Origin: Yoonia sp.
Lineage (GTDB): Bacteria; Pseudomonadota; Alphaproteobacteria; Rhodobacterales; Rhodobacteraceae
DNA: 64,000 nt
Direction of reading: 5' to 3'
Assembly: GCF_017854565.1 (NCBI RefSeq)
Contig: NZ_JAFMHJ010000004.1
Span: 1 to 64,000, forward strand
The notes under the pieces are model-generated. The model saw only the letters and a program-made list of their open reading frames with translations, was not told where the DNA came from and ran no database searches. The stretch's first letter is position 1, and every line of letters starts with the position of its first letter. The position numbers and the translations under genes are program-made. This document shows, piece after piece, positions 1-8,778 of the stretch.

Positions 1-1
1 C

Positions 2-1630
2 ACACTGGATTCACTAGATGAATCCCTCACAGAATTTGTGCAACAGAGCCCTTCATCGCCTTACCCTGTGACCGAGGGCGAAATCGACATGGACCTGATT
101 GCAGACTGGCATGACTGGTGCCTGACCAAGGGCCTGAAATACGACCGGGTGCATGATCAGTCCGAAAGTCTGGGTGATATGTTGACGGTGATCTGTGCCG
201 CCGGTCGCGCAACACCACGGCACGACGGGTTGCGTTGGGGCGTTGTTATTGATCGTCCGCAGGATTTGGTGATTGATCACGCGAACCCGCGTAACAGCGC
301 TGAATTTGGTTGGACACGATCATATTTTACGCCGCCCGACGCAATGCGCGTGCGGTTTCTGGATGCGACCAACGACTATCAAGAGGCCGAGCGGGTGATC
401 CCCTGGCCGGGTCACACCGGTGACATCACTTTGACCGAGGCGTTGGAGATGCCCGGCAAGACCGACCCCGATGAAATCTGGCGCGAGACACGCCGCCGCA
501 TGTACGAGCTGATCCATCGGCCCGACGCCTTTAGTGTTATTCAGGGCGGGGTTTCGCGGGTGGCGACACGCGGTGATCTGGTGATGGGCAGCTTTGATGT
601 TCTTGAGAATACACAATCGGCAGCACGGGTGCAGGCGGTCACGGGTGATCTGGTCACACTGGACGAAGATATGGTGATCCCGGAAGGCTATGGCATGCGG
701 TTTCGGATATATGCCGACGCCGATGATTTGATTGGAACCTCGCTGGTGCGTGCAATCATGGCCACGACGGAGCCGACACGCAGCCTGCGCTTTGTCATTT
801 CGGGGCCGGTGCCGGACGTTGGTGAAGTGGTTCATATCGGCCCAATTGCAACCGAAAGTCTGGCATTGCGGGTGCGTGGTGTGGAGCCTGCACAGGACTT
901 TGCAGCGCGGCTTCTACTGGTGGCTGCCGCACCACAGATCGACACGCTGACCGACGCCGATCTGCCCCCCGTCTGGGATGGCCGTGTGGGGGCAGAGGTG
1001 ACGGACATTGCCGGCCCCCCGGCAACGCCACAGGTGCTGGCTGTATCGGCAGGGACGGTTCAGGGCGGCGGGTCAGACACCGTTGAGGTGCTGCTTGCCG
1101 GGGGTCTTGGATCAGCCGTATTGGCAACCACGTTTGAGGTTGATCATCGACCGGTTGGTGGCAGTGTCTGGACGACGATTATGGTGCCTGTTGCCGATGG
1201 TGGCACAGCAATCACGGGCTATCATCTGAGCGATGATATCGAAATCCGGGGCCGCGCCATGACGGGGATCGTGGCCAGTGCCTATACCGCCGTGATCACC
1301 TTTGATATTGCGACCGGCACCAGCACCACGCCGCCAACGGTACCTGACGGCGCCGTGGTTGTGACCGGCTTCGTGGGGAGTGCAGAGGTGGCTATTACTG
1401 CGGGGCCGGACACTGCAACTGCGTCGTTCCAAATCTACCGCGTGCCAACGGGGGGCGCCGTTGACCGGGCCGTACATGCGATTGGCAGCCCGGTGGCATC
1501 GACGCCATCGATGACGGTCAGCGTGATCAATACGGCCGCTGCCGGTGTCTATGACTACCACGTCGAAGCCCGGACAGTTGCAGGCGAAGCGGGGCCATTG
1601 GCGGGGCCGTTTACCGTCACCATTACCTGA
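2..1630 (+). CDS. Phage tail tip / host-specificity protein (TipJ-like), 5' partial
   Basis: The frame is open to the left edge, so this is the C-terminal 542 residues of a longer protein. It resembles the C-terminal part of TipJ/gpJ-type proteins, which sit at the tail tip and contact the host. The first ~200 residues contain the Trp-rich stretch DLIADWHDWC and a segment with RRRMYELIHRPD, as in such proteins from prophages of this order. The rest is beta-rich with repeated fibronectin-like segments (about residues 330-540, rich in Val, Thr and Gly). A GTG at 38 is a possible start but the frame continues through it without a break. It is followed by a hairpin and then two fibre genes, which fits the end of a tail module. 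The family call is from general resemblance, not from a conserved active site. Confidence 0.72.
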   Translation, partial: TLDSLDESLTEFVQQSPSSPYPVTEGEIDMDLIADWHDWCLTKGLKYDRVHDQSESLGDMLTVICAAGRATPRHDGLRWGVVIDRPQDLVIDHANPRNSAEFGWTRSYFTPPDAMRVRFLDATNDYQEAERVIPWPGHTGDITLTEALEMPGKTDPDEIWRETRRRMYELIHRPDAFSVIQGGVSRVATRGDLVMGSFDVLENTQSAARVQAVTGDLVTLDEDMVIPEGYGMRFRIYADADDLIGTSLVRAIMATTEPTRSLRFVISGPVPDVGEVVHIGPIATESLALRVRGVEPAQDFAARLLLVAAAPQIDTLTDADLPPVWDGRVGAEVTDIAGPPATPQVLAVSAGTVQGGGSDTVEVLLAGGLGSAVLATTFEVDHRPVGGSVWTTIMVPVADGGTAITGYHLSDDIEIRGRAMTGIVASAYTAVITFDIATGTSTTPPTVPDGAVVVTGFVGSAEVAITAGPDTATASFQIYRVPTGGAVDRAVHAIGSPVASTPSMTVSVINTAAAGVYDYHVEARTVAGEAGPLAGPFTVTIT

Positions 1631-1644
1631 TCATCCGTCACGCC

Positions 1645-1669
1645 CCCGCAAGCGCTTGTGGGTTTCTTT
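1645..1669 (+). terminator. Candidate rho-independent terminator after tail-tip gene
   Basis: A 7-bp stem (CCCGCAA / TTGTGGG, one G-T pair) encloses the loop GCGC and is followed by TTTCTTT. It lies 15 bases after the tail-tip stop codon and before the fibre gene. Confidence 0.5.
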
Positions 1670-1718
1670 GGGGTCACGCGCGCGCGAGAGTGCGGGCAGA
1701 CCTTTCAGAGGATGTGAC

Positions 1719-4523
1719 ATGGCACAAAATGGACAACGCACGACTGACTTTCCCGGCTTTTCGGATCTTGATGCCGTTCTGGGCAACAAGGACGGCACGA
1801 CGGGGTCGCTGTCGATGGCGGGTCTTGTCGCCGCCGTCAGCGGGCGGCTTGGGCCGGCCTATGCCACGCAGGCGAGCTTGACCGCTGACCTTGGGTGGGC
1901 TGCCGGGACGTTGGCCAGCGTGTGGGGCGAGGCGGCGTCGGGTGCCAATGGGGTCTATCAAAAAACGGGTATCAGCGGCGCCGGGGCATGGGTGCGGATC
2001 GGTGATTTGCCACTGGCCGCTCTGAGTGCGGCCCTGTTGGCCGAAAAGGCAAGTGCCACCGCCGTGGGCACGCTGGCTGCACAAGTTGCGGCGCTGGCGG
2101 CGGGTTTGGCCCCGGCCGGGGCATGGGACGCAACGGCGGGCGCATTTCCAAGTGCGGCCGTGCTGGGCACCTTCTATATCACGCAGGTCGCAGGATCTGT
2201 TGACGGCCAAGTTTTTGCCGTCGGTGACTGGCTGATCCCGCTGGCCGATGCTGCATCCACTACGAACTTTGCACCAGGCTGGAGCCGCGCAGATTATTCC
2301 AAGGTCGTGGCCGGCGTCTATGCCGATGTTGTGGCGTTTGTAACAACGACCAAACGGTCGGTGCTGGACCTGCTGCAGGATACGGTCCTGACCTATGTTG
2401 GCGGTCAGGTCGGGACGGTCGCGGACGGCGATGTGGTGCGGATTGCGGATGGCAGTGCACCCTACGAAGTGGTGCCATCAGACGCGACGCTGTTTGACGC
2501 GCAAACCGGTGGCGGCGTGCGCCTGCGCGTGTTGCAGCCGACCGACCCGGTCCCGGCGCGTGGCCTGCGCGCCGCGCTGGACGCATTGGAGCCGCTGAAC
2601 GCGATCCGCCAAGAGGTCGTGATCGAAAAGCGCCGGACTGATTATGTTGAATTTGCTGTTCTGTCATGTCTGGGCAAAGCTGGCACTGACTGGATCCGGC
2701 ACTTTTCCAGCACGCGGTTGTTGCCCGGTGCCGCTGGTGCGCCGGATTACACGATTGGGACACTGGCCTTGCTTTACAGTGGTGCGACACGCCCGCTGCT
2801 GGGTGCCACGGGCACATCGGGGATCACCGCCGCGACGCCGACGGCAACCGTGCTGGCCGCCGCGGCCACACGTACTGGTACATGGACCGGGCCGGTGACG
2901 CAGAATGGGATCGCAGATTGTTACTATACCGACGATGCCGCCAGCTTCACGTCGACCGTGTCCTATACCATCAGCGTGCCCGCTGGCGGGAGAATCACGG
3001 TCGAAGCGCCCGCTGTCTATGCGGATGGTGCAACTGCCCGTGTCACGGTGAGAGAGAGTGGCGGTCCTGAGATATACGTGGCTACCGGAGAATACCTCGC
3101 GCCCCGCAGGCCTGGTACGGGGGTGGGGTTGCCGACCCCCGCGCAATATATGATCGACTACCGCGACCCTAACGGGGCATTGGGCGTATATCCGGTGGCA
3201 ACGGTCATCAGCGCCGGGTCCTATAATGTCAAAATCGAGTATTTCACGCCATACGATACAGGGCGCATTTATGACCTGCGCGTGCAGGCGTGGGATCCGA
3301 TTGCGTTTGATGATGTAGGGGTACACGGCTGGACCGTCACCAATTCCGACCCCGGCCAGACGTCGGACAAAACGCTGACGCCGGGCACGGTGCTGGTTTA
3401 CGCCGTACCCAATGCTACGGGCATGGAATTCAGTTATTGGCGCGGCACCGGGCGCGGCACAGTCGAATTCTTTGTCTATGATGCGACGGGGGCCGAGATT
3501 GCCACATATACCACCAAAACGCTGGATATGAACGGCACCAGTGGTGTGGAGAGCGTGCAGGTGGCGATTGGGTTGCCGCTGGGCGATTATTTTATCCATG
3601 TCGCGGTGGTGCCCGGCACCTCGACAACGGCGGGGGTTTATTCCACGGGCATCATCGCGATTGATGAAACCGTCGAGGCGAACCCCGCAGAGGATAATTT
3701 CGACATACGTGACATGCCCACGTCGCCGGGCACTGACTTTGGCACACATGTCCTGAGCGGGCCGGGCAATCACTGGTACGCCTCGCGGTGGCGTCCGGCA
3801 GACAGTGTGGCATGGCCCGCCGGTGATAACTTTGTCTCCGGCGTGCATGGCGCAGAAACGGCGCTGAGCAATGCCGATCTGATGGTCACGGTCGATGGTG
3901 TCGTGGTCGATTGGGACGGTGCGGCACAATACACGCGCTTTACCGGGACGGAAATTGTGCTGGCATACCAAACGACACTGAGCTTTCCGGGGACGGCGAC
4001 GCCCTTTGCCACGTTGGCGCGCAAGGTGACCTACATTCGCGGTGGCGTGGTGCTGGTCGAGACAACGCGCACGCTGAGCGCTGATGCGATCCTGAGCGAT
4101 GATTACATCATGATGCTGCAAGCCCCCAATGGCGGCGATACGCGGTCGGCCGGTGTGGGTGGCGGTTTTGCGGATTGGGCGGCAGAGCGCAGCGGCAATT
4201 TTGATCTGGGCAATTCTGATGGGCTTGGCACGCCTGACGATCCATGGTCGACCTGCGTTGCCGGCTGGAATGGCAGTTATTGCAACTATGTGGCCCTGCT
4301 GAACCCGGCAGAGGTTTTGCGCCAATACCGACCATATCTGACAGGCCGCAACAATGTGCTGTTGCAGGATAATGCGGCACATCTGGCCAAGGCGTACCTG
4401 CGTAGCTTTGGCGGGGATCTGGTCACGGATGGGATTGCGCTGCCTGCCGGGCACGTGTCGCGTGTGGTCAAATTGTACCGGACACTGCCCGCACCAGATG
4501 CCGGTCTGATCTGTGCCGGATAA
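1719..4523 (+). CDS. Large phage tail fibre / tail spike-like protein
   Basis: A 934-residue protein. The ATG at 1719 is chosen over the upstream in-frame start because AGAGGA lies 7-8 bases before it and the earlier start would overlap the tail-tip gene. The N-terminus (MAQNGQRTTDFPGFSDLDAV) and the Ala/Gly-rich stretch to about residue 150 look like a tail-attachment region. The rest is long, Thr/Gly/Val-rich and beta-strand-like, without Cys-rich or enzyme motifs that I can recognise. It ends 36 bases before the next tail gene. By position and composition it is a receptor-binding fibre or spike; the binding target cannot be told. Confidence 0.65.
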   Translation: MAQNGQRTTDFPGFSDLDAVLGNKDGTTGSLSMAGLVAAVSGRLGPAYATQASLTADLGWAAGTLASVWGEAASGANGVYQKTGISGAGAWVRIGDLPLAALSAALLAEKASATAVGTLAAQVAALAAGLAPAGAWDATAGAFPSAAVLGTFYITQVAGSVDGQVFAVGDWLIPLADAASTTNFAPGWSRADYSKVVAGVYADVVAFVTTTKRSVLDLLQDTVLTYVGGQVGTVADGDVVRIADGSAPYEVVPSDATLFDAQTGGGVRLRVLQPTDPVPARGLRAALDALEPLNAIRQEVVIEKRRTDYVEFAVLSCLGKAGTDWIRHFSSTRLLPGAAGAPDYTIGTLALLYSGATRPLLGATGTSGITAATPTATVLAAAATRTGTWTGPVTQNGIADCYYTDDAASFTSTVSYTISVPAGGRITVEAPAVYADGATARVTVRESGGPEIYVATGEYLAPRRPGTGVGLPTPAQYMIDYRDPNGALGVYPVATVISAGSYNVKIEYFTPYDTGRIYDLRVQAWDPIAFDDVGVHGWTVTNSDPGQTSDKTLTPGTVLVYAVPNATGMEFSYWRGTGRGTVEFFVYDATGAEIATYTTKTLDMNGTSGVESVQVAIGLPLGDYFIHVAVVPGTSTTAGVYSTGIIAIDETVEANPAEDNFDIRDMPTSPGTDFGTHVLSGPGNHWYASRWRPADSVAWPAGDNFVSGVHGAETALSNADLMVTVDGVVVDWDGAAQYTRFTGTEIVLAYQTTLSFPGTATPFATLARKVTYIRGGVVLVETTRTLSADAILSDDYIMMLQAPNGGDTRSAGVGGGFADWAAERSGNFDLGNSDGLGTPDDPWSTCVAGWNGSYCNYVALLNPAEVLRQYRPYLTGRNNVLLQDNAAHLAKAYLRSFGGDLVTDGIALPAGHVSRVVKLYRTLPAPDAGLICAG

Positions 4524-4559
4524 ACAGAGTGTTTAAGACCCCATTAAACGAGGATTGAA

Positions 4560-4877
4560 ATGACCCCAGCTACCTATGATTTGCCTCGGCAGTATGGCGG
4601 CGACACGACGCATCCGGTTCCGTTTGCGTTCAGCATTGATCTGACCGGCATCACTGCAGAATTCGCCCTTTCTCTGAACAAAGAAATGATCATCACCGCC
4701 ACGATTGGCAATGGTCTGAGCCTGAGTGGAAACACGATTACGCTCGAACCGTTCGTGGCGCCAAACCCGCAACTGAGTTCGGATATCTACCTTTACGACC
4801 TGCGCCTGACATTCCCCGACGGGGCGGTGCGCACGTATCTGACCGGGCAGATGCCAGTCCAGAGAAACCGCGCATGA
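4560..4877 (+). CDS. Small phage tail-associated protein of unknown function
   Basis: A 105-residue protein started by ATG with GAGGA 7-8 bases upstream. It has alternating hydrophobic/polar strands (for example [17 protein letters not shown]) and no signal peptide or membrane segment, so it is probably a small beta-sandwich. It overlaps the following collagen-like fibre gene by 4 bases (ATGA), which suggests coupled translation. Small proteins with this pattern often form the baseplate-attachment domain of fibres; that role is inferred from position only. Confidence 0.6.
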   Translation: MTPATYDLPRQYGGDTTHPVPFAFSIDLTGITAEFALSLNKEMIITATIGNGLSLSGNTITLEPFVAPNPQLSSDIYLYDLRLTFPDGAVRTYLTGQMPVQRNRA

Positions 4878-5689
4878 CTGACACCACAGCGATCACCGTG
4901 ACCCAAATCACCGAGACGGTCGCCGTCACCGTCGCACCGGAAACTGACACCGTGACGGTCACGGTCGCAGGTGGCGCGCCGGAGACCGTGGTTGTGACAG
5001 TATACGAGGGGGCTGCAGGCGCGGCAGGTCCACAGGGCGATCCCGGCCCATCTGGCCCGATAGGACCAGCCGGACCCACCGGCCCACAGGGGTTGCAAGG
5101 CCTGCAAGGCGATGCAGGAGTGATCGGAGAGGCGGGCCCGGCTGGTCCAGCAGGTCAGCAGGGAATCAAGGGCGATCAGGGTGATGTCGGCCCAGCAGCC
5201 GACAGCGATGGCGTTTTGGTCGAGGTCAGCGGGCGGTTTTATATGGAGACAAACAACCGCTGGGTGACATTCAACAAGGATTTAGGCATTTCGACGACGA
5301 ACCAGTTGGACGATGCCGGGACGGGCGTCGACCCAACCTATGACTGGGCGCAGAGCGGGCCATATGTGCGGGCCGGGTCGCAGATAAAATCCTTTTTTGG
5401 TCGGATCACCCCGTCGGACAATGAGTTGACGGCTGTCAATCTGCGGCTCTATTTACTGCGCGCCGAACCCGGCGGTGATTGGGGTAGTGGCACGGGTGTC
5501 GAAAACCGCGTGCTACTGGCGCAGTTGACCAATTTTCCAATCTCTAAATTCGCATGGCAAACGTTTGATGAGACCATCAATTACACCACGGATCGCCCCG
5601 GCGCACTGGTCGTCTATGTCCAGCCGGTAGGCCCGCTCGCGCAGCGCCGGTTCCTCGTTTTCAATTTTGGTGTGATCTTGCAGCCATAA
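4874..5689 (+). CDS. Collagen-like phage tail fibre protein
   Basis: A 271-residue protein in three parts. Residues 1-45 are almost pure Thr/Val repeats (TVTVTV), predicted beta strands. Residues 46-108 are Gly-X-Y triplets ([16 protein letters not shown] and similar), a collagen-like trimer rod. Residues 111-271 form a globular tip with many Trp, Tyr and Phe. Its start overlaps the previous stop (ATGA). Collagen-like rods are common in phage fibres, so the structural role is well supported. The Thr/Val section and the triplets are repetitive and could vary in length between strains. Confidence 0.75.
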   Translation: MTDTTAITVTQITETVAVTVAPETDTVTVTVAGGAPETVVVTVYEGAAGAAGPQGDPGPSGPIGPAGPTGPQGLQGLQGDAGVIGEAGPAGPAGQQGIKGDQGDVGPAADSDGVLVEVSGRFYMETNNRWVTFNKDLGISTTNQLDDAGTGVDPTYDWAQSGPYVRAGSQIKSFFGRITPSDNELTAVNLRLYLLRAEPGGDWGSGTGVENRVLLAQLTNFPISKFAWQTFDETINYTTDRPGALVVYVQPVGPLAQRRFLVFNFGVILQP

Positions 5690-5944
5690 TGGCGGCGAAA
5701 GAAAAAGCGCTCCGCTGCAACTTTAACTGTTTCGCACTGCAAATTTCACTGTCGCGCTACAGACATATCCCCATGATTTTCCCCTGACGCACGACTTATC
5801 CCCAAAAAACTGCTTTACAGATGACCCTGACATCCCGCACCATATGTCGTAGGGGCGGATCGTGAACCATACCGCACCTAGAGCAGGCACCTAGCGCTTG
5901 GGCACTGCCATGTCCCCATGCGCCAACGCAGTGAGGCCGAGCAT

Positions 5945-6448
5945 ATGGCATTGTCCGAGCAGTACCTTGAGGCTGACGATCTTCATCCCATCGACCTTGT
6001 CGAACACATCGCGGAACACCATGCGTGGGAATTTGACCGGATCCACGACGATCAAATCGCAATGGTCGTCGCGGGCCAGTGGCGCAGCTATTCCATCACG
6101 CTGGCATGGTCGGCTTTTGATGAAACCCTGCGCCTGATCTGCACCTACGAGATGGAGCCGCCGCCGCACCGTATTCCCGCCCTTTACGAGGCGCTGAACA
6201 CGATCAATGATCGCTGCTGGGCGGGTTCGTTCACTTGGTGGGAAGAGCAAAAGCTGATGGTCTATCGCTATGGGTTGGTATTGGCAGGCGATCAGGTGGC
6301 CGGCCCGGAGCAGGTCGATACGATGATCAGTGCGGCCGTGAACGCGTGCGAACAGTATTATCCGGCGATACAGCTTGTGACATGGGCCGAGCGGACGCCG
6401 GCGGATGCCGTGCAGGTGGCAATCGGCGGGGCATACGGGCGCGCGTGA
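5945..6448 (+). CDS. YbjN domain-containing protein
   Basis: A 167-residue cytoplasmic protein resembling the YbjN family, whose members have a type III secretion chaperone-like fold and an undefined role. The ATG at 5945 is preferred to the in-frame ATG at 5918 because GAGG lies about 8 bases before it. Typical features are HAWEFDR near the N-terminus, the segment ALYEALNTIND and the end of the fold with a Trp-rich WWEEQKLMVYR stretch. It is followed by a hairpin and then proC, a neighbour often seen with it in this order. No membrane segment is present. Confidence 0.8.
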   Translation: MALSEQYLEADDLHPIDLVEHIAEHHAWEFDRIHDDQIAMVVAGQWRSYSITLAWSAFDETLRLICTYEMEPPPHRIPALYEALNTINDRCWAGSFTWWEEQKLMVYRYGLVLAGDQVAGPEQVDTMISAAVNACEQYYPAIQLVTWAERTPADAVQVAIGGAYGRA

Positions 6449-6461
6449 AAATATACCGTAA

Positions 6462-6487
6462 GGTGGGTTTCAACCCACCCTTCGTTT
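6462..6487 (+). terminator. Hairpin between ybjN-like gene and proC
   Basis: GGTGGG TTTCAA CCCACC forms a 6-bp G+C stem, or an 8-bp stem with a tight loop, followed by CTTCGTTT. It sits 13 bases after the stop. A very similar stem occurs at 48904, so it may be a member of a dispersed hairpin family as well as a terminator. Confidence 0.55.
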
Positions 6488-6524
6488 GCCTAACCTTCTG
6501 CGCATAAAACAGGAGGGACACCTT

Positions 6525-7340
6525 ATGGATATGAATGATGTTGCCGCACGGGGCCTTGTCCTTTTGGGCTGTGGCAAAATGGGTTCGGCGATGCTGGCCG
6601 GATGGTTGCGCAACGGCTTGCCGCAGCAATCGGTTTGGGTGATTGAACCTTATCCATCGGACTGGCTCAAGGCGCAGGGCGTGCATATCGGCGAAGCTTT
6701 GCCCGATGATCCGGCGATTGCACTGATCGCAGTGAAGCCGCAGATGATGGCCGCGGCCCTGCCGGACATGAAGGTTTTGGGGAATGGCCGCACCTTGGTG
6801 ATTTCCGTCGCGGCGGGCACGCCGATACGGATGTTCGCGCAGATGTTGGGCGATCAAACCCCCATTATCCGCGCCATGCCCAATACGCCCGCAGCGATTG
6901 GGCGGGGCATTACCGCATTGATTGGTAATGAAAACACCGACGAAGCCGATTTGGCCTTGGCCGAGGCATTGATGCGCGCGATTGGGCAGACGGTCCGTCT
7001 GGACCATGAAGACCAAATGGATGCTGTCACCGCCGTGTCCGGGTCGGGGCCTGCCTATGTGTTTCATCTGATCGAGACCTTGGCCGCGGCGGGCGTCGCA
7101 GAGGGTCTGTCCGATGATCTGGCGATGGCGCTGGCCAAGGCCACGGTGGGCGGCGCGGGTGATCTGGCCGAGAACGCAGACGACGATCCGACGCAGCTGC
7201 GCAAGAATGTCACATCACCCAATGGCACGACGCAGGCCGCACTTGCGGTGTTGATGGACCCGGAAAACGGGTTTCCGGCCTTGCTGCGACGCGCGGTCGC
7301 GGCGGCGGCTGCCCGGTCGCGGGAACTGGCCAATGAGTGA
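6525..7340 (+). CDS. proC: Pyrroline-5-carboxylate reductase
   Basis: This 271-residue enzyme reduces 1-pyrroline-5-carboxylate to L-proline with NAD(P)H, the last step of proline synthesis. The ATG at 6525 follows AGGAGGG, which decides against the upstream ATG at 6486. The N-terminal Rossmann motif is LLGCGKMGSAM, the middle has MPNTPAAIGRGITAL, and the C-terminal dimer domain has the family signature SGSGPAYVFHLIE. The length is normal for the family. It overlaps the next gene by 8 bases, so proC, the tRNA-binding protein and the dehydrogenase are probably one transcript. Confidence 0.95.
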   Translation: MDMNDVAARGLVLLGCGKMGSAMLAGWLRNGLPQQSVWVIEPYPSDWLKAQGVHIGEALPDDPAIALIAVKPQMMAAALPDMKVLGNGRTLVISVAAGTPIRMFAQMLGDQTPIIRAMPNTPAAIGRGITALIGNENTDEADLALAEALMRAIGQTVRLDHEDQMDAVTAVSGSGPAYVFHLIETLAAAGVAEGLSDDLAMALAKATVGGAGDLAENADDDPTQLRKNVTSPNGTTQAALAVLMDPENGFPALLRRAVAAAAARSRELANE

Positions 7341-7671
7341 GATTTCATTTGATGATTTTCTGAAGGTCGATGTGCGGGTCGGGGTCGTCTTGCGCGCCGA
7401 ACCGTTTCCACAGGCGCGCAAGGCTGCGATCAAGCTGTGGATTGATTTCGGTGATGAGATTGGCGAGAAAAAGACATCGGCCCAGATCACCGCGCATTAC
7501 AGGCCCGAGACGTTGGTGGGCAAGCAGGTGATGGCGGTCGTCAACTTTCCGCCGCGACAGATCGGTAAGTTCATGTCGGAGGTTCTGGTGCTGGGATTGC
7601 CGGATGAAAACGGCGAGATTGTGCTGGTCGGGCCGGATCAGACGGTGCCCGTAGGAGGACGTTTGCATTGA
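7333..7671 (+). CDS. csaA: CsaA-like tRNA-binding domain protein
   Basis: A 112-residue stand-alone tRNA-binding (EMAP/ARC1-like OB fold) protein. The start DFLKVDVRVG, the central AQITAHY and the region VNFPPRQIGKFMSEVLVLG match the CsaA family, whose members bind tRNA and have been described as export-related chaperones in Bacillus. The start lies inside the end of proC (8-base overlap). The stop overlaps the TTG start of the next gene. The family is clear, but its cellular job in this group is not established. Confidence 0.88.
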   Translation: MSEISFDDFLKVDVRVGVVLRAEPFPQARKAAIKLWIDFGDEIGEKKTSAQITAHYRPETLVGKQVMAVVNFPPRQIGKFMSEVLVLGLPDENGEIVLVGPDQTVPVGGRLH

Positions 7672-8615
7672 AAAAGCTGTTGATTACCAGATTGTTGCCC
7701 GATGCGACGCTGGCGGCGGCGCGTGCGCGCTATGACGTGACGTTGCGCGATGCGGCGCAGGGGTTGACCCCAGACGAGGCGGCGGCGGCCTTGCGCGCCT
7801 ATGATGCGATTCTGCCGACCTTGGGTGACCAATTCGTGAAGGGCGCGTTCGCGGGCGATATCCGCTGTGGCGTGCTGGCCAATTTCGGTGTGGGCTACAA
7901 CCATATTGACGTGGACGCGGCCAAGATGGCGGGGGTCGTGGTGTCGAACACACCTGATGTTGTGACCGATGCGACCGCTGACATTGGGATGACCCTGATC
8001 CTGTCCACCTGTCGCCGCGCAGGCGAGGGCGAGCGGCTGGTGCGTGCAGGCCACTGGACCGGCTGGGCACCGACGCAGATGCTCGGCACCCATGTGACGG
8101 GCAAGCGTGTGGGTATTATCGGCATGGGTCGGATCGGGCAGGCGGTCGCGCGGCGGTGCCACTATGGCTTTGATATGCCTGTGATTTATTACAACAGGTC
8201 GCCCAAGGATGTGGACGTTCCGGCGCGTCAGGTGGACACGCTCGAGGCGCTGATGGCGCAGTCGGATATTGTGGTGGTGACGGTGCCGGGGGGTGGGAGG
8301 AACGCGCATTTGATTGATGCTGGCGCCTTGGCCGCGATGAAGCCTACGGGGATTTTCATCAATATCGCGCGCGGCGATGTGGTGGATGAGGATGCGCTGA
8401 TCGCGGCCTTGCAGACGGGGCAAATCGCGGGTGCGGGGCTGGATGTATTCGCCAAGGAACCCTTTGTTCCCAAAGCATTGCGCGCGCTGGAAAACGTCGT
8501 GCTTTTGCCGCATCTGGGGACGGCGGCGTTGGAAGTGCGCGAAGCGATGGGGCAGATGGCGCTGGATAATATCATCGCATGGGATGAAGGGCGGCCCCCG
8601 CCGCAGGCGGTTTAG
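7668..8615 (+). CDS. D-2-hydroxyacid dehydrogenase (glycerate/glyoxylate reductase type)
   Basis: A 315-residue NAD(P)-dependent enzyme of the D-isomer 2-hydroxyacid dehydrogenase family, probably acting on hydroxypyruvate or glyoxylate. The Rossmann motif GMGRIG is at 152-157. The catalytic triad is visible as Arg235 (NIARG), Glu264 (FAKEP) and His282 (LLPHLG). The start is TTG at 7668, overlapping the csaA-like stop as TTGA, with GGAGGA 8 bases upstream. The N-terminal KLLITRLLPDATL fits the GyaR-like subgroup. Exact substrate preference is not visible, so no symbol is given. Confidence 0.88.
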   Translation: MKKLLITRLLPDATLAAARARYDVTLRDAAQGLTPDEAAAALRAYDAILPTLGDQFVKGAFAGDIRCGVLANFGVGYNHIDVDAAKMAGVVVSNTPDVVTDATADIGMTLILSTCRRAGEGERLVRAGHWTGWAPTQMLGTHVTGKRVGIIGMGRIGQAVARRCHYGFDMPVIYYNRSPKDVDVPARQVDTLEALMAQSDIVVVTVPGGGRNAHLIDAGALAAMKPTGIFINIARGDVVDEDALIAALQTGQIAGAGLDVFAKEPFVPKALRALENVVLLPHLGTAALEVREAMGQMALDNIIAWDEGRPPPQAV

Positions 8616-8649
8616 GGGCCTGTAAGCCCTGCCGGATCGCGTACCGATC

Positions 8650-8680
8650 CCGTACAGACAGCGTACGTACGGTTGTCTGT
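8650..8680. repeat. GTAC-rich dyad, copy 1
   Basis: The core CCGTACAGAC-A-GCGTACGTACGG recurs in nearly the same form at 61874-61895. Here it is framed by ACAGACA and TGTCTGT, giving a 7-bp outer stem around the palindrome CGTACGTACG. It lies between two genes that end towards each other, so it could act as a two-way terminator or as a protein-binding dyad. Confidence 0.45.
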
Positions 8681-8691
8681 CTTTGACGTGT

Positions 8692-8709
8692 GGCGGGGAA
8701 ATCCCCGCC
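8692..8709. repeat. GGCGGGG hairpin, convergent intergenic region
   Basis: GGCGGGG AAAT CCCCGCC is a perfect 7-bp stem in the space between two convergent genes. Similar G+C-rich stems, often followed by CTACGG as here, are common between genes in Rhodobacterales. A terminator or REP-like role is likely. Confidence 0.45.
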
Positions 8710-8778
8710 CTACGGGTTCTGCCGATTTAGACGACGACGTGTCGGTCCGGGCGATGGGTTTTTTTGCCGCGAATGGCT

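Noticed and set aside
2664-4454. Long reverse frame of about 600 codons opposite the tail fibre
   Set aside because: It has composition typical of antisense high-G+C frames and covers a coherent forward gene with a ribosome site.
1-5689. Gene transfer agent cluster
   Set aside because: The genes do not match the conserved late GTA genes of this order that I recognise; collagen-like and long variable fibres point to a phage.
5796-5820. DnaA-box-like TTATCCCCA near the tail module end
   Set aside because: A single imperfect box without a cluster or A+T-rich unwinding region is not evidence for an origin.
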